A stretch of 64,000 nucleotides of DNA from Pseudomonas fluorescens (GTDB lineage Bacteria > Pseudomonadota > Gammaproteobacteria > Pseudomonadales > Pseudomonadaceae). The stretch lies in contig NZ_CP015225.1 in assembly GCF_001623525.1 (NCBI RefSeq), forward strand, positions 5,096,501 to 5,160,500, in the 5' to 3' direction. The notes under the pieces were generated by a model. The model was not told the origin of the DNA, did no database searches, and was given only the letters and a program-made list of their open reading frames with translations. Every line of letters starts with the position of its first letter. The first letter of the stretch is position 1. Shown piece after piece: positions 47,047 through 58,044 of the stretch. The position numbers and the translations under genes are program-made.

Positions 47047-48687
47047 ATGAACTGGCTCAACGACGCAAAACTATCGACCAAATTGATCACCTCGTTTTTC
47101 CTCTGCGCCCTGATAACGCTCGCCGTGGGCCTGCTTGGCGTCAGTGGGGTTTCCGCGCTGTCGACACGTTTGCAGGGAGTGTTCAACAACAACCTGGTCT
47201 CGGTCGCCAATACGTCGCAGACCAAGACCAAGGCGGTCGGCCAGACGCGTGACATGTATCGGTTGTATGTCGCTACCGCCGGCAATGCTCCGCAGAGCAT
47301 GAAGGATGAGTTCCTCGCTTCGATGAAAGCCAATCAGTTGGCCAGCGAAAAGGCTTTCGCCGATTACCGCAAGGGCAATCTGGCTGAAGACGAGCGCATC
47401 GCCGGCGACCAGATGGCCCGCGATTGGCCGGTCTACCAGGCCATGGTGCAGCAGTACCTGGCAATGATGGCGGCTGGCGACCTGGAGAATGGCCGCACCC
47501 TGCTGCTGGGGGATTTGCAGAAGGCGTATCGCAAGGTGATGGACCAGTTGACCATCATGATCGACTCCAATGACCGTCAGATCAGCGAAGACGCCAAGGC
47601 CGCCACGCAGCAGGAGGTGACGGCCAAGACCGTGTTGTACAGCGGCATCGTCGTGGCGTTTATCGCCGCACTCCTGTTGGGTATGTTTATCAGTCGCCTG
47701 ATCAGTCGACCGATTGCGGTGGCGGTCGATTGCGCACAACGCATCGCCCAGGGCGACCTCACTCAGCACATCACCAGCAACAGTCGCGACGAGGCCGGCC
47801 AGTTGCTCAAGGCCCTGGGCGACATGCAGACGAGTTTGAAGACCACCATCCAGCAGATTGCCAGCGCTTCGGACCAATTGGCTTCCGCCGCCGAGGAGCT
47901 GACGGCGGTCACCGATGATGGCAGTCGTGCCTTGATCCGACAGAATGATGAAATCCAGCAGGCCGCCACGGCCGTGACCGAGATGACTTCCGCAGTCGAG
48001 GAAGTGGCCCGCAACGCGGTCTCCACTTCACAGGCTTCGCAATCGACCAGCTCACAAGCCAGCGAGGGGCGTGATCAGGCCCGTAGCGCGGTGCAGGCGA
48101 TCAACACCGCAACCCAGGAAATCACCTCGTCCACTGGGCTGGTCAAGGATCTTGCCGTGCAGGTGCGCGATATTGGCAAGGTGCTGGATGTGATCCGCGG
48201 GATCGCTGAACAGACTAACCTGTTGGCGCTCAACGCGGCCATCGAGGCGGCACGCGCCGGGGAACAGGGTCGCGGTTTTGCTGTGGTGGCCGATGAGGTT
48301 CGCGCCCTGGCAGCCCGCACCCAGGCGTCAACCGGTGAAATCGAGAGCATGATCCACGCGGTACAGGACCGTGCCGACAGTGCGGTTGATGCGATGGGCA
48401 AGAGCCAGGCGTTGGTGACCGAGACCCAGGACCTGGCCCGGGCCACTGGCGAGGCGCTGGAGCAGATCGCCGATAATATTTCGCAGATCAATGACCGTAA
48501 CCTGGTGATTGCCACGGCGTCCGAGGAGCAGGCCCATGTGGCCCGCGAGGTCGATCGCAACCTGGTGAATATCCAGGATCTCTCGACCCAGACTGCGGCC
48601 GGGGCGAACCAGACCAATGCTTCGAGCCAGGAGCTGTCCAACCTGGCCCTGTCATTCAATAGCCTGGTTGGCCGTTTCCGTCTCTGA
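47047..48687 (+). CDS. Methyl-accepting chemotaxis protein with four-helix-bundle sensor
   Basis: The ATG at 47047 gives 546 residues with TGAGGATCCACCG before it. The first membrane helix is at about residues 11-33, a helical sensor of the 4HB_MCP type follows (residues 34-188), then the second helix (about 192-212), a HAMP unit ([23 protein letters not shown]) and the signalling hairpin ([32 protein letters not shown]). The upstream dehydrogenase genes are transcribed the other way; shared regulation is possible. Ligand unknown. Confidence 0.88.
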   Translation: MNWLNDAKLSTKLITSFFLCALITLAVGLLGVSGVSALSTRLQGVFNNNLVSVANTSQTKTKAVGQTRDMYRLYVATAGNAPQSMKDEFLASMKANQLASEKAFADYRKGNLAEDERIAGDQMARDWPVYQAMVQQYLAMMAAGDLENGRTLLLGDLQKAYRKVMDQLTIMIDSNDRQISEDAKAATQQEVTAKTVLYSGIVVAFIAALLLGMFISRLISRPIAVAVDCAQRIAQGDLTQHITSNSRDEAGQLLKALGDMQTSLKTTIQQIASASDQLASAAEELTAVTDDGSRALIRQNDEIQQAATAVTEMTSAVEEVARNAVSTSQASQSTSSQASEGRDQARSAVQAINTATQEITSSTGLVKDLAVQVRDIGKVLDVIRGIAEQTNLLALNAAIEAARAGEQGRGFAVVADEVRALAARTQASTGEIESMIHAVQDRADSAVDAMGKSQALVTETQDLARATGEALEQIADNISQINDRNLVIATASEEQAHVAREVDRNLVNIQDLSTQTAAGANQTNASSQELSNLALSFNSLVGRFRL

Positions 48688-48740
48688 TCCTTCAGGTTGA
48701 ATACGCCTGGGCTACCGGGCGTATGTCGCAGGCGCGCTGC

Positions 48741-49001
48741 TTATTCCTGGGCCGGAACCAGTCGCGCTTCCAGCTCAGCGACCTTGGCCTCCAGGCTTTC
48801 CAGCCGCGCTCGGGTCCGGGCCAGCACGACCATCTGGCTGTCGAATTCTTCCCGGCTTACCAGGTCCAGTTTGCTGAAGCCGCTTTGCAGCAGGGCCTTG
48901 AACTGGCTTTCGATTTCGCTTTTTGGCAGGGGGGTGTCACCACTCAAGAGGCGGGAGGCGTGGCCGCTCAGGGCGTCGAGGAGGTCTTTGGGCGCAAGCA
49001 T
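48741..49001 (-). CDS. ubiK: UbiK accessory factor (YqiC/BMFP)
   Basis: The 86-residue protein has a C-terminal coiled coil (VVLARTRARLESLEAKVAELEARL) and the family core LLQSGFSKLDLVSREEFDSQ. UbiK helps the cytoplasmic ubiquinone-synthesis complex hold hydrophobic intermediates. Length is typical. It lies alone between the chemoreceptor and glnK, transcribed on the minus strand. Confidence 0.88.
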   Translation of the reverse strand: MLAPKDLLDALSGHASRLLSGDTPLPKSEIESQFKALLQSGFSKLDLVSREEFDSQMVVLARTRARLESLEAKVAELEARLVPAQE

Positions 49002-49104
49002 GGCAGGTGTCCTGAAAACAATGGCGGGCAGTGTATCACGCAGTGTCTATAGTCAATTCGCAAGCCAGGGATGCACGCTTTTCGCGCATGGACCTGGGCA
49101 TTGC

Positions 49105-49121
49105 TGCACTGTTGTTGTGCG
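49105..49121 (+). promoter_or_regulatory. Candidate NtrC enhancer upstream of glnK
   Basis: TGCAC-TGTTGTT-GTGCG fits the NtrC form TGCAC-N7-GTGCA with one change. It lies 196 bases before the sigma-54 -24 element, a typical enhancer distance. A weaker partial copy TGCAC-TGATGCA-GTCG lies at 49229. Confidence 0.45.
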
Positions 49122-49189
49122 TATCGCTGCGGTTCATGGCGCAACGCACGTCGAGCAGGTGGCCAAGAGACTGAAATCAGAGGGTTTGA

Positions 49190-49753
<564 letters not shown>

Positions 49754-49786
49754 GCCGCCAAACCCAACGCCCCAGGAGAAAACAAT

Positions 49787-51121
49787 ATGACTCTGCGTAA
49801 ATTCGCAGGGCTAGGAGCCCTGTTGTCCTTCGCAATGCCTGGCCTGGCCATGGCAGAAGAAGCGGCAGCCCCAGTCCTGAACTCCGGCGACACCGCCTGG
49901 ATGCTCACGGCAACGATTCTTGTACTGTTCATGACCATTCCCGGCCTGGCGCTGTTCTACGGCGGCATGGTTCGGTCGAAAAACCTTCTTTCCGTGATGA
50001 TGCAGTGTTTTGCCATTACCGGTCTGATCAGCATCCTGTGGGTCATCTACGGCTACAGCATTGCGTTCGACACCACCGGCATGGAGCAGGGCGTCGTCAA
50101 CTTCAATTCCTTCATCGGCGGTTTCGGCAAAGCCTTCTTGGCGGGCGTCACACCTGCCAGCCTGACCGGCCCGGCGGCGCTGTTCCCTGAAGCGGTGTTC
50201 ATCACCTTCCAGATGACCTTCGCCATCATCACCCCGGCCCTGATCGTCGGCGCATTTGCCGAGCGGATGAAGTTCTCCGCCATGCTGATCTTCATGGGCG
50301 TGTGGTTCACCCTGGTGTATGCACCGATTGCCCACATGGTCTGGTCCGGTAACGGCGGCCTGCTGTGGGACTGGGGCGTACTGGACTTCGCTGGCGGCAC
50401 CGTAGTGCATATCAACGCCGGTATCGCAGGCCTGGTGGCGTGCCTGGTGTTGGGCAAGCGCAAAGGCTTCCCGACCACGCCAATGGCGCCGCACAACTTG
50501 GGTTACACCTTGATGGGCGCGGCCATGCTGTGGGTCGGCTGGTTCGGCTTCAACGCCGGTTCCGCTGTCGCCGCCAACGGCACCGCCGGCATGGCGATGC
50601 TGGTGACCCAGATCGCGACCGCTGCGGCGGCGCTGGGCTGGATGTTTGCCGAGTGGATCACCCACGGCAAGCCAAGCGCACTGGGCATCGCCTCGGGCGT
50701 TGTGGCAGGCCTGGTTGCCATCACCCCGGCTGCCGGCACCGTGGGCCCGATGGGCGCCCTGGTGATCGGCCTGGCAGCGGGCGTGGTGTGCTTCTTCTGC
50801 GCCACTACCCTCAAGCGTAAACTCGGCTACGACGATTCCCTGGACGCCTTCGGCGTGCATGGCATCGGCGGTATCCTCGGCGCGATCCTGACCGGTGTGT
50901 TCGCGGCACCGGCCCTGGGTGGCTTCGGCACCGTGACCGATATCGGTGCGCAAGTGTGGATTCAATTCAAGGGTGTGGGTTTCACGGTGGTCTACACCGC
51001 GATCGTCACCTTCATCATCCTCAAGGTCCTGGACGCCGTCATGGGTCTGCGTGTCACCGAGGAAGAAGAAGCGGTGGGCCTGGACCTGGCCCAGCACAAC
51101 GAACGTGGCTACAATCTGTAA
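49787..51121 (+). CDS. amtB: Ammonium transporter AmtB
   Basis: A 444-residue inner-membrane channel with a signal peptide (about residues 1-23) and eleven helices. The pore histidines lie in PIAHMVWSGNGGLL and DSLDAFGVHGIGGI. The Amt signature AGGTVVHINAGIAGLV is present. It is the second gene of the operon with its own regulator glnK, and a strong AGGAG precedes it. Confidence 0.97.
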   Translation: MTLRKFAGLGALLSFAMPGLAMAEEAAAPVLNSGDTAWMLTATILVLFMTIPGLALFYGGMVRSKNLLSVMMQCFAITGLISILWVIYGYSIAFDTTGMEQGVVNFNSFIGGFGKAFLAGVTPASLTGPAALFPEAVFITFQMTFAIITPALIVGAFAERMKFSAMLIFMGVWFTLVYAPIAHMVWSGNGGLLWDWGVLDFAGGTVVHINAGIAGLVACLVLGKRKGFPTTPMAPHNLGYTLMGAAMLWVGWFGFNAGSAVAANGTAGMAMLVTQIATAAAALGWMFAEWITHGKPSALGIASGVVAGLVAITPAAGTVGPMGALVIGLAAGVVCFFCATTLKRKLGYDDSLDAFGVHGIGGILGAILTGVFAAPALGGFGTVTDIGAQVWIQFKGVGFTVVYTAIVTFIILKVLDAVMGLRVTEEEEAVGLDLAQHNERGYNL

Positions 51122-51137
51122 GCTCACGCACACGCAA

Positions 51138-51169
51138 TAAAAAATGCCCGGTTCGCCGGGCATTTTTTT
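51138..51169 (+). terminator. Terminator of glnK-amtB
   Basis: AATAAAAAATGCCCGG-TTCG-CCGGGCATTTTTTTG has a seven-to-eight-base stem with a T-run, 16 bases after amtB. Confidence 0.92.
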
Positions 51170-51339
51170 GTCTGGAATTTGTCATTGCTCAGAGGACGCC
51201 CCGGTTTTTCCGACGCCTTTTGTTGTGGATGCGACATGGGTTTTTATACCGCCAAAGGCTTACACCGAAGCAAGAATATTAGGCCCTTTGTTTTTTCCCA
51301 GAGCGCGCTAGAATGCGCGCCGAACGTGCGGAGATCTGT

Positions 51340-51765
51340 ATGTGGCAACAGACGCTGATAACCCTGCGGGCAAGGCCTCGGGGCTTTCATCTGGTGACGG
51401 ACGAGTTGCTTGCCGGCCTGCCTGAACTCCAGGCGTGTCGTGTCGGTCTGTTGCATCTGTGGCTGCAGCATACCTCGGCTTCGTTGACCATCAACGAGAA
51501 CGCCGATCCGGCGGTACGTCGAGACTTCGAACGATTTTTCAATCGGCTGATCCCACAAGGAACCGCCGATTATGAGCACAACGACGAAGGCCTGGACGAC
51601 CTCCCGGCGCACTTCAAGGCCAGTGTGCTCGGTTGTCAACTCAGCCTGCCGGTCACGGCAGGGCGGCTGGCATTGGGTACCTGGCAAGGTGTTTATCTGG
51701 GCGAGCACCGTGATCACGGCGGTGCTCGTAAAGTCCTCGCCACCTTGTACGGTGAAGGGGCATAA
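51340..51765 (+). CDS. YjbQ/UPF0047-family protein
   Basis: The 141 residues hold the family block [21 protein letters not shown] near residues 40-60 and [16 protein letters not shown] at the end, with the conserved histidines. Family members have been linked to a weak thiamine-phosphate synthase activity, but their true role is unclear. I chose the ATG at 51340 (GGAG precedes it) rather than 51313. Confidence 0.85.
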   Translation: MWQQTLITLRARPRGFHLVTDELLAGLPELQACRVGLLHLWLQHTSASLTINENADPAVRRDFERFFNRLIPQGTADYEHNDEGLDDLPAHFKASVLGCQLSLPVTAGRLALGTWQGVYLGEHRDHGGARKVLATLYGEGA

Positions 51766-51867
51766 CCGCTGATTGCCGGCGGATGTTGAATTTTTTCTGG
51801 CAGCCTTCGAACAGATGGCGAAGCTGGGCTATAACTAATCTGCTTTTCGCAAGTCATGAGGTAGAAC

Positions 51868-52191
51868 ATGAGCGACGATGATCTGGAAAACGACGACCTC
51901 GAAGTAGGTGACGAAGACGAGACCGAAGAAGGCCTTGAAGCGGCGGCGGAAGACGTTGCCGACGACGATGGGGCCGATGTTCCGGTTCCTACCGCCAAAG
52001 GCAAGGCCAAGGCGGCCGTTTCGGTCGACGAGTTGCCGAGCGTAGAGGCCAAGAACAAGGAGCGTGATGCGCTCGCCAAGGCCATGGAGGAATTCCTGGC
52101 CAGGGGCGGTAAGGTGCAGGAGGTGGAGGCCAACGTGGTCGCTGATCCGCCCAAGAAGCCTGACAACAAGTACGGCAGCCGCCCTATCTGA
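51868..52191 (+). CDS. sutA: Transcription regulator SutA
   Basis: SutA is a small, largely disordered protein that binds RNA polymerase and raises transcription of ribosomal and other genes in slow growth. The 107-residue protein has a very acidic N-terminal half (SDDDLENDDLEVGDEDETEE...), a middle helix LPSVEAKNKERDALAKAME and the conserved end NVVADPPKKPDNKYGSRPI, which is the same pattern I recall for P. aeruginosa SutA. It is followed by a terminator and a REPIN. Confidence 0.88.
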   Translation: MSDDDLENDDLEVGDEDETEEGLEAAAEDVADDDGADVPVPTAKGKAKAAVSVDELPSVEAKNKERDALAKAMEEFLARGGKVQEVEANVVADPPKKPDNKYGSRPI

Positions 52192-52213
52192 GTATCGGCT
52201 TCATTGCTTGCTG

Positions 52214-52243
52214 AAAAAGCCCGCCGTCGCTGCGGGCTTTTTC
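52214..52243 (+). terminator. Terminator of sutA
   Basis: AAAAAGCCCGC-CGTC-GCTGCGGGCTTTTTC is a stem with A- and T-runs, starting 23 bases after sutA. Confidence 0.85.
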
Positions 52244-52280
52244 ATGGACGCGATTCCATTCCCAGGCCAGGCACAATCCC

Positions 52281-52370
52281 TGTGGGAGCGAGCTTGCTCG
52301 CGATAGCGGTGGGTCTGTTGGCATTGATGTTGGATGTACCGCCGTCATCGCGAGCAAGCTCGCTCCCACA
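52281..52370. repeat. REPIN, family A
   Basis: TGTGGGAGCGAGCTTGCTCGCGATAGCGG pairs with CCGCCGTCATCGCGAGCAAGCTCGCTCCCACA, across about 28 bases, between convergent sutA and yigB. Confidence 0.85.
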
Positions 52371-52398
52371 GAGGGCTTTGGCGGCTGTGAGGCAGGGT

Positions 52399-53103
52399 TC
52401 AGCGCTGGCGATGCCACCCTGCCAATAACCCTGGCAGTTCGGTCAGGCTACGAATCTCCGCATCCGGCGCATGGTCGGCCTCCCAGGCCTTGCCCGTCGG
52501 GTTGAACCACACCGCACGCAGGCCGGCCTGTTGGGCGCCAGCGATGTCATCGCCGGGGTGATCGCCAATGTGCACGGCGGTCTGCGCCGTCGCGCCGCCG
52601 CGCAGCAAGGCCTCGTGGAACAGTCGGGCGTCAGGCTTGGCGATGCCGATGTCTTCAGCACACAAGGCGAACTTGAAATAGTCCGCCAGCCCCAGGCGGC
52701 GCACATCGGCGTTGCCATTGGTGACCACACCGAGGGCGAAATGATTGGCCAGGATCTCCAGGGTGGGCTGCACCTCGGGGAAAATCTCCAGCTGATGACG
52801 GGCGTGCAAGAACGTCTCGAAGGCCTGGTCTGCCAGCTCAGAGGCTTGCCACTGGTCGTAGCCGGCTTCCTGCAGGGCGCGAAACAGCACCCGTCGGCGC
52901 AGGGCGCTGATGCGGTGCTTCAGCCCAGGCTCCTCGCGCAGCACTTGTTCGCGAATCGAAAAAAGATGCTCCACCGGCACGCCGCCCAGATTCGGCGCGT
53001 TGTCGGTCAGCCATTGGCGGAGTATGGCTTCGGCGCTGGCGATCACCGGCGCGGTGTCCCACAGGGTGTCGTCCAGATCGAAAGTGATGAGTTCGATAGT
53101 CAT
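52399..53103 (-). CDS. yigB: HAD-family phosphatase YigB
   Basis: The 234-residue protein has HAD motif 1 [10 protein letters not shown] (residues 8-17), motif 2 VVTNGN, motif 3 [10 protein letters not shown] and motif 4 [11 protein letters not shown]. YigB relatives dephosphorylate an intermediate of riboflavin synthesis (5-amino-6-(5-phosphoribitylamino)uracil). The order dapF-DUF484-xerC-yigB is the one in E. coli. It overlaps xerC by 4 bases. Confidence 0.87.
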   Translation of the reverse strand: MTIELITFDLDDTLWDTAPVIASAEAILRQWLTDNAPNLGGVPVEHLFSIREQVLREEPGLKHRISALRRRVLFRALQEAGYDQWQASELADQAFETFLHARHQLEIFPEVQPTLEILANHFALGVVTNGNADVRRLGLADYFKFALCAEDIGIAKPDARLFHEALLRGGATAQTAVHIGDHPGDDIAGAQQAGLRAVWFNPTGKAWEADHAPDAEIRSLTELPGLLAGWHRQR

Positions 53104-53999
53104 GATTCGTCACCCTTGGTGCGTTTGGCCCTGGGGTGGGCACTGTCATAGACCGTCGCCAGGTGCTGGAAATCCAGGTGGGTGTAGATCTGGGTGGTCT
53201 TGATGTCCGAGTGCCCCAATAGCTCTTGAACGGCGCGCAGGTCCTGGGAGGACTCCAGCAAATGGCTGGCGAAGGAGTGCCGGAGCATGTGCGGGTGCAG
53301 GTTCTGTCCCAGCTCCCGTTCGCCGGCAGCCTTGACCCGCAATTGAATGGCCCGCGGGCCAAGGCGCCGCCCCTGTTGGCTGACGAAGACCGCGTCGTCG
53401 GCGGGGTTGGACAGCGCCCGCAGCGGCAGCCATTGCTCCAGGGCTTCACGGGCCTTGCGGCCGACGGGCAGCAGGCGGGTCTTGCTGCCTTTGCCGAGCA
53501 CCTGGACCATTCCATCGGCCAGGTCCAGTTGATCCAAGTTAAGCCCTGTCAGCTCTGAAAGTCGCAGGCCGGAAGAATAGAACAGCTCGAGCATCGCCTG
53601 GTCGCGCCGTGCGAGGAAGTCATCCTCGACGGCGCCTTCGAGCAGTTGCAGGGCGCGGTCGGTGTCGAGGGTCTTTGGCAGCCGGCGCTCGCCTTTGGGC
53701 GGTGCCAGCCCGGTGGCCGGGTCGTGATCGCACAGGCCTTCGCGATTGAGGTAGTGATACAGGCCGCGTACCGCTGACAACAGGCGTGCCAGGCTGCGAG
53801 AGGACTGCCCCTGTTGATGCAGGCGGGCGATCAGGCTGCGCAAGCGCTGGATGTCCAGGGCCGCCCAGCTGCCGATGTTCTGCTTCTGGCACCAGCCCAG
53901 CACTTTTTCCAGGTCGCGGCGATAGGCCGACAACGTGTGAGGCGACACTTGGCGCTCACTGCGCAGGTGTTCGCAGTAGGCGTCCAGTTGCCGTTCCAT
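53100..53999 (-). CDS. xerC: Tyrosine recombinase XerC
   Basis: XerC with XerD resolves chromosome dimers at dif. The 299 residues have an N-terminal core-binding domain (SAM-like, residues 1-90) and the catalytic domain with Arg in [10 protein letters not shown], the [12 protein letters not shown] block, the second His in [17 protein letters not shown], and the nucleophile Tyr in that last block. It is in the lysA-to-yigB operon, 2 bases after the DUF484 stop. Confidence 0.94.
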   Translation of the reverse strand: MERQLDAYCEHLRSERQVSPHTLSAYRRDLEKVLGWCQKQNIGSWAALDIQRLRSLIARLHQQGQSSRSLARLLSAVRGLYHYLNREGLCDHDPATGLAPPKGERRLPKTLDTDRALQLLEGAVEDDFLARRDQAMLELFYSSGLRLSELTGLNLDQLDLADGMVQVLGKGSKTRLLPVGRKAREALEQWLPLRALSNPADDAVFVSQQGRRLGPRAIQLRVKAAGERELGQNLHPHMLRHSFASHLLESSQDLRAVQELLGHSDIKTTQIYTHLDFQHLATVYDSAHPRAKRTKGDES

Positions 54000-54001
54000 C
54001 C

Positions 54002-54724
54002 TCAGCGTACCGAGCGCAGCGAACCGGCGACCCGCGGCAGCACCCGGCCGGTGACTTCTGCGATGTAGCTCAAAAACAGCGTGCCCACCGAGCTCTTGTA
54101 GTGCTGCGGATCGCGACTGGCGATGGCCAGCACGCCGTGCACGCCCTGATGGGCGATGGCGACGACGGCGGTGGAGCCGATCTGCTTGCGTTGTTCTTCG
54201 CCGAACAGGAAGTCCAGCTCATGCTCGCGCAGGCTGCCGCTGACGCTTTTGTTTTCCGTGAGCAGGCCGCCGATGGCCGTCTGCGCTTCGGCATGGGTCA
54301 CCCAGCGGCCCACCGGCATAGCGTTGTCGCCGAACAGGATCAGGCTGACAAAGGGCACCTGGAAATCCTGGCGCAGGCTGTCTTCGACGCTCATGACCAG
54401 GTCTTCGAGGGTGCTGGCGTCCATCAGGGCGAGGATCAGCCGACGGGTCTTGTCGAACAGTCGGTCGTTGTCCCGGGCTACATCCATCAGGTGCGAAAGA
54501 CGATGGCGCATTTCGATGTTGCGCTCGCGCAGGATTTTCATCTGGTGCTCCACCAGCGACACGGTATCGCCGCGTCGGTGGGGGATGCGCATCGTCGCGA
54601 GCAGTTCTTCATGCGCGACGAAGAAGTCCGGGTTAGCCTCCAGGTAAGCCGCTACGGCCGCGGTTTCTGGCAGACTGGGGGATTCGTCGGGCTGTGGGGC
54701 TGGAACCTGTGGCTGGTCGGTCAT
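54002..54724 (-). CDS. DUF484 protein (YigA-like)
   Basis: The 240-residue protein has a GAF-like fold in its C-terminal half and an N-terminal helical part ([19 protein letters not shown]). It is the DUF484 homologue always found between dapF and xerC in proteobacteria. Function unknown. It is 13 bases downstream of dapF in the operon. Confidence 0.88.
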   Translation of the reverse strand: MTDQPQVPAPQPDESPSLPETAAVAAYLEANPDFFVAHEELLATMRIPHRRGDTVSLVEHQMKILRERNIEMRHRLSHLMDVARDNDRLFDKTRRLILALMDASTLEDLVMSVEDSLRQDFQVPFVSLILFGDNAMPVGRWVTHAEAQTAIGGLLTENKSVSGSLREHELDFLFGEEQRKQIGSTAVVAIAHQGVHGVLAIASRDPQHYKSSVGTLFLSYIAEVTGRVLPRVAGSLRSVR

Positions 54725-54737
54725 GGGTTTGGCTCAC

Positions 54738-55568
54738 TCAAAGACGAACTTGTCCTTCGTATACGCGCACTGCCGGGCCGGTCATCATCACCGGTTGGCC
54801 AGGGCCTGCCCATTCGATGGACAGGCGCCCGCCGGGCAGGTCGATCAACAATGGCGAATCCATCCACCCCTGGCTGATCGCAGCGACTGCGGCCGCACAG
54901 GCGCCGGTACCGCAGGCCTGGGTTTCCCCGGCACCGCGTTCCCAGACGCGCAATTGTGCGCGGTGACGGTCGATGACTTGCAGGAAACCGACGTTCACTC
55001 GCGCGGGGAAGCGCGGATGATGCTCGATTTTCGGCCCCAGCTCATGCACCGGAGCACTGTTGATATCGGCCACTCGCAGCACGGCATGGGGGTTGCCCAT
55101 GGAAACCGCTGCCAGCTCCACCGTGGTGCCGTCGACTTCCACCTGATAGCTCAAGGCCTGGGCCGGTGCCTGGAATGGAATGTCCGCCGGTACCAGGCGC
55201 GGAGCGCCCATGTTGACGCCGATCTGGCCGTCGCTGCGCACATCCAGTTCGATGATGCCGCTTTTGGTCTCGACGCGGATCTGCCGCTTGGCGGTCAGGC
55301 GCTTGTCCAGCACGAAGCGGGCGAAGCAGCGCGCGCCATTGCCGCATTGCTCCACTTCCGAACCGTCGGCGTTGAAGATCCGATAACGGAAATCCACGTC
55401 CGGGTTATTGGGTGCCTCGACGATCAACAACTGGTCGAAACCGATACCGGTGTGCCGGTCCCCCCATTGCTTGGCGTGCTTGGGCAGGATGTGCGCGTGC
55501 TGGCTGACCAGGTCGAGGACCATGAAGTCATTGCCCAGGCCGTGCATCTTGGTAAAACGCAGCAGCAT
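54738..55568 (-). CDS. dapF: Diaminopimelate epimerase
   Basis: DapF converts LL- to meso-diaminopimelate for lysine and cell wall synthesis. The start [15 protein letters not shown] at the ATG at 55568 gives 276 residues. The two catalytic cysteines lie in [14 protein letters not shown] and [15 protein letters not shown]. The longer frame to 55601 adds 11 residues before the normal start. It is 4 bases downstream of lysA. Confidence 0.96.
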   Translation of the reverse strand: MLLRFTKMHGLGNDFMVLDLVSQHAHILPKHAKQWGDRHTGIGFDQLLIVEAPNNPDVDFRYRIFNADGSEVEQCGNGARCFARFVLDKRLTAKRQIRVETKSGIIELDVRSDGQIGVNMGAPRLVPADIPFQAPAQALSYQVEVDGTTVELAAVSMGNPHAVLRVADINSAPVHELGPKIEHHPRFPARVNVGFLQVIDRHRAQLRVWERGAGETQACGTGACAAAVAAISQGWMDSPLLIDLPGGRLSIEWAGPGQPVMMTGPAVRVYEGQVRL

Positions 55569-55572
55569 GGTT

Positions 55573-56820
55573 TTACTCCGGCAGCAGGCTTTCGCCGGCA
55601 AACAACTCGGCTACCGTCTCGCGGCGACGCACTTCGAATGCCTGATCACCGTCCACCAGCACCTCGGCGCAACGGCCGCGAGTGTTGTAGTTGGAACTCA
55701 TGACAAACCCGTAGGCTCCAGCCGAATGCACGGCCAGCAGATCGCCTTCTTCCAGCGCCAGCTCCCGACCCTTGGCCAGGAAGTCGCCGGTTTCGCAGAT
55801 CGGCCCGACGATGTCGTAGGGGCGGGCCGCAGTGTCGCGAGGGCGCACGGCAGTGACGTCCATCCAGGCCTGGTACAGCGCCGGGCGGATCAGGTCGTTC
55901 ATCGCCGCGTCGACGATGGCGAAATCCTTGTGCTCAGTGTGCTTGAGGTACTCGACCTGGGTCAGCAGCACGCCGGCGTTGGCGACGATGTAGCGGCCCG
56001 GTTCGAACATCAGCGCCAGGTCACGCCCGTCGAGGCGCTCACGCACGGCCTTGATGTAGTCGGCCACCAGCGGCGGCTCTTCATCGCGATAGCGCACGCC
56101 GACACCGCCACCGAGGTCGATGTGGCGCAGGTAGATGCCGCAGTCGCCGAGGCGGTCGACCAGCGCCAGCAGGCGGTCGAGGGCATCGATGAACGGTTCG
56201 AGGGTGGTCAGTTGCGAGCCGATGTGGCAGTCGACGCCCAGCACTTCCAGGTTTGGCAGTTGGGCAGCGCGTACGTACACGTCTTCGGCGTCGGCAATGG
56301 CGATGCCGAACTTGTTTTCCTTCAGGCCGGTGGAAATGTACGGGTGGGTGCCGGCGTCGACGTCCGGGTTCACGCGCAGGGAGACCGGTGCGCGAACGCC
56401 CAGCTCGGCGGCGACAACCTGCAGGCGCTCCAGCTCGTCGGTGGATTCGATGTTGAAGCAGTGCACGCCGACTTCCAGGGCGCGGCGCATGTCTTCACGG
56501 GTCTTGCCGACGCCGGAGAAGACGATCTTGTCGGCGCTGCCGCCAGCGGCCAGCACACGTTCGAGCTCGCCACCGGAGACGATGTCGAAACCGGCGCCCA
56601 GGCGCGCCAGGACATTGAGCACACCCAGGTTGGAGTTGGCTTTTACAGCGAAACACACCAGGTGCGGCATGCCCACGAGGGCATCGGCGAATGTCCGGTA
56701 CTGGGCTTCAATGTGAGCGCGGGAATAGACATAGGTCGGCGTGCCGAAACGTTCGGCGATCGCGGACAGGGCAACCCCTTCCGCGAACAGCTCCCCGCCA
56801 CGGTAGTTAAAAGCGTCCAT
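55573..56820 (-). CDS. lysA: Diaminopimelate decarboxylase
   Basis: LysA makes lysine from meso-diaminopimelate. The 415-residue fold type III PLP protein has its lysine in CFAVKANSN, the glycine loop [21 protein letters not shown], and the cysteine of GPICETGDF at the dimer interface. It is the second gene after lptM and directly before dapF. Confidence 0.97.
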   Translation of the reverse strand: MDAFNYRGGELFAEGVALSAIAERFGTPTYVYSRAHIEAQYRTFADALVGMPHLVCFAVKANSNLGVLNVLARLGAGFDIVSGGELERVLAAGGSADKIVFSGVGKTREDMRRALEVGVHCFNIESTDELERLQVVAAELGVRAPVSLRVNPDVDAGTHPYISTGLKENKFGIAIADAEDVYVRAAQLPNLEVLGVDCHIGSQLTTLEPFIDALDRLLALVDRLGDCGIYLRHIDLGGGVGVRYRDEEPPLVADYIKAVRERLDGRDLALMFEPGRYIVANAGVLLTQVEYLKHTEHKDFAIVDAAMNDLIRPALYQAWMDVTAVRPRDTAARPYDIVGPICETGDFLAKGRELALEEGDLLAVHSAGAYGFVMSSNYNTRGRCAEVLVDGDQAFEVRRRETVAELFAGESLLPE

Positions 56821-56829
56821 GGCGTTCCC

Positions 56830-57003
56830 TTAGTAAGTGGTGGTGTGGGTGTCGTGCGAGTGGGATTTGGCCTGGGACGACTTGGCCTGTTCTTCAGGGG
56901 ACTTGCTGTCATCAGGCAGGTACAGCGGACCTTTTTGACCACAGGCTGTCACGAGGCAGGCAACCGCGACGAGCGCAGCAAGGGAAGAGATCAGGCGCTT
57001 CAT
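56830..57003 (-). CDS. lptM: Lipoprotein LptM (YifL/LppL)
   Basis: The 57-residue protein has a lipoprotein signal ending VTACGQKGPLYLP, the signature of LptM/YifL, which helps the LptD assembly complex in E. coli. The ATG at 57003 gives the normal length. The protein has a hydrophilic, His-rich tail. It begins the operon lptM-lysA-dapF-DUF484-xerC-yigB, divergent from cyaY. Confidence 0.92.
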   Translation of the reverse strand: MKRLISSLAALVAVACLVTACGQKGPLYLPDDSKSPEEQAKSSQAKSHSHDTHTTTY

Positions 57004-57188
57004 GGCGAAATCCTTGAAAATGCTTTAATTGCGCCGGAGTATACCGGCCACCCGTCAGCTTGCCTATGCAACGGGGTGCCCGTCTGGCGGCGCTGGTGGT
57101 CGTCAGTGGGTATAACCTTTGCAATCGCCGGGAAGCGTCCGTATCTTGCGGCGCTTGAGCATGAGCAGACATTTTCGAGGTTGCCGCA

Positions 57189-57521
57189 ATGAGTTTGACT
57201 GAAGCCCGTTTCCACGATCTGGTCGATGCGACCCAGCAAACGCTGGAGGATGTGTTCGATGACAGTGGCCTGGACATTGACCTGGAAGTCTCTGCCGGTG
57301 TACTCACCGTCAAGTTCGAAAACGGCAGTCAGTTGATTTTCAGTCGCCAGGAGCCGTTGCGGCAATTGTGGCTGGCGGCGGTGTCCGGGGGCTTTCACTT
57401 CGACTACGACGAAGAAAGCGAGCGCTGGATGTGCGACAAGAGCGAAGAGCAGTTGGGCGAGATGCTCGAGCGCATCGTCAAGCAGCAGGCGGGCGTGGAA
57501 CTCGATTTCGAAGGGCTGTAA
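57189..57521 (+). CDS. cyaY: Frataxin-like iron donor CyaY
   Basis: CyaY binds iron and IscS and tunes iron-sulphur cluster assembly. The 110 residues have the acidic first helix (RFHDLVDATQQTLEDVFDD) and the frataxin sheet pattern GVLTVKFENGSQLIFSRQEPLRQLWLAAVSGGFHFDY. It starts an operon with the DUF1289 gene, 4 bases apart. In E. coli it stands by cyaA, as here. Confidence 0.93.
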   Translation: MSLTEARFHDLVDATQQTLEDVFDDSGLDIDLEVSAGVLTVKFENGSQLIFSRQEPLRQLWLAAVSGGFHFDYDEESERWMCDKSEEQLGEMLERIVKQQAGVELDFEGL

Positions 57522-57525
57522 CCGC

Positions 57526-57744
57526 GTGAACCAGGCAGCCCCGGCGCGGCCACCCAAGCCGCTCTACAGCAATGTCAGCCCCGCCGTTCCGTCGCCCTGC
57601 ACCAGCGTGTGCAAGCTGGATGAAGAGAAGGTCTGTCTCGGCTGTTTCCGCCATGTGGAAGATATCCGCGAATGGCGCTCGGCCGACGATGAGCGCCGCC
57701 GGGTTATCTGTTCCGAGGCGGCTAAGCGCCAATCCCTGAGGTAA
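57526..57744 (+). CDS. DUF1289 protein
   Basis: The 72-residue protein has four cysteines in PCTSVCKLDEEKVCLGCFR, the DUF1289 zinc-finger-like pattern. The GTG at 57526 is 4 bases after the cyaY stop, so they are coupled. Function unknown. A family B REPIN follows. Confidence 0.87.
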   Translation: MNQAAPARPPKPLYSNVSPAVPSPCTSVCKLDEEKVCLGCFRHVEDIREWRSADDERRRVICSEAAKRQSLR

Positions 57745-57764
57745 CCATTGGCCTTGGAAGCTTT

Positions 57765-57858
57765 TGTGGCGAGGGAGCTTGCTCCCGCTCGGCTGCGCAG
57801 CAGTCGCAGGATTTTGGGGTCGCTTCGCAACCCAGCGGGAGCAAGCTCCCTCGCCACA
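57765..57858. repeat. REPIN, family B
   Basis: TGTGGCGAGGGAGCTTGCTCCCGCTCGGCTGCGCAGCAG pairs with CAGCGGGAGCAAGCTCCCTCGCCACA across a GCTTCGC centre. Confidence 0.85.
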
Positions 57859-57976
57859 GGGATTTGTTTGGCCCGGGGACATGGTTCACTGTCCATAGAT
57901 AGGGCAGGTCCCGCCTGACTTGTTTATTTATTGAGCTGTGATAGTGTCCGGTTACGCCTCAATCCATCGAGGCCCG

Positions 57977-58013
57977 TGAAAACCCCGCCTTTTTGTGGCG
58001 GGGTTTTGCTTTT
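57977..58013 (+). terminator. Stem with T-run in front of rnk
   Basis: AAAACCCCGCC-TTTTTGT-GGCGGGGTTTTGCTTTTTTT looks like an intrinsic terminator. It lies 32 bases before rnk, so it may end the cyaY operon or act as a leader attenuator. Confidence 0.7.
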
Positions 58014-58044
58014 TTTGTGCAGAAGAAAGGAGTCTGCCAGGATC

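Larger units (their letters stand above)
57745..58044. other. Spacer with REPIN and leader of rnk; no gene seen
   Basis: The 300-base gap after the DUF1289 gene holds a REPIN (57765-57858) and a stem with T-run (57977-58013) shortly before rnk. Nothing else is recognisable. Confidence 0.6.

Noticed and set aside
49811..51163. 450-codon frame opposite amtB
   Set aside because: Antisense shadow made mostly of H, G, A, D and R; amtB is certain.
55408..57192. 594-codon frame opposite dapF, lysA and lptM
   Set aside because: It spans three real genes on the other strand and has no domain.
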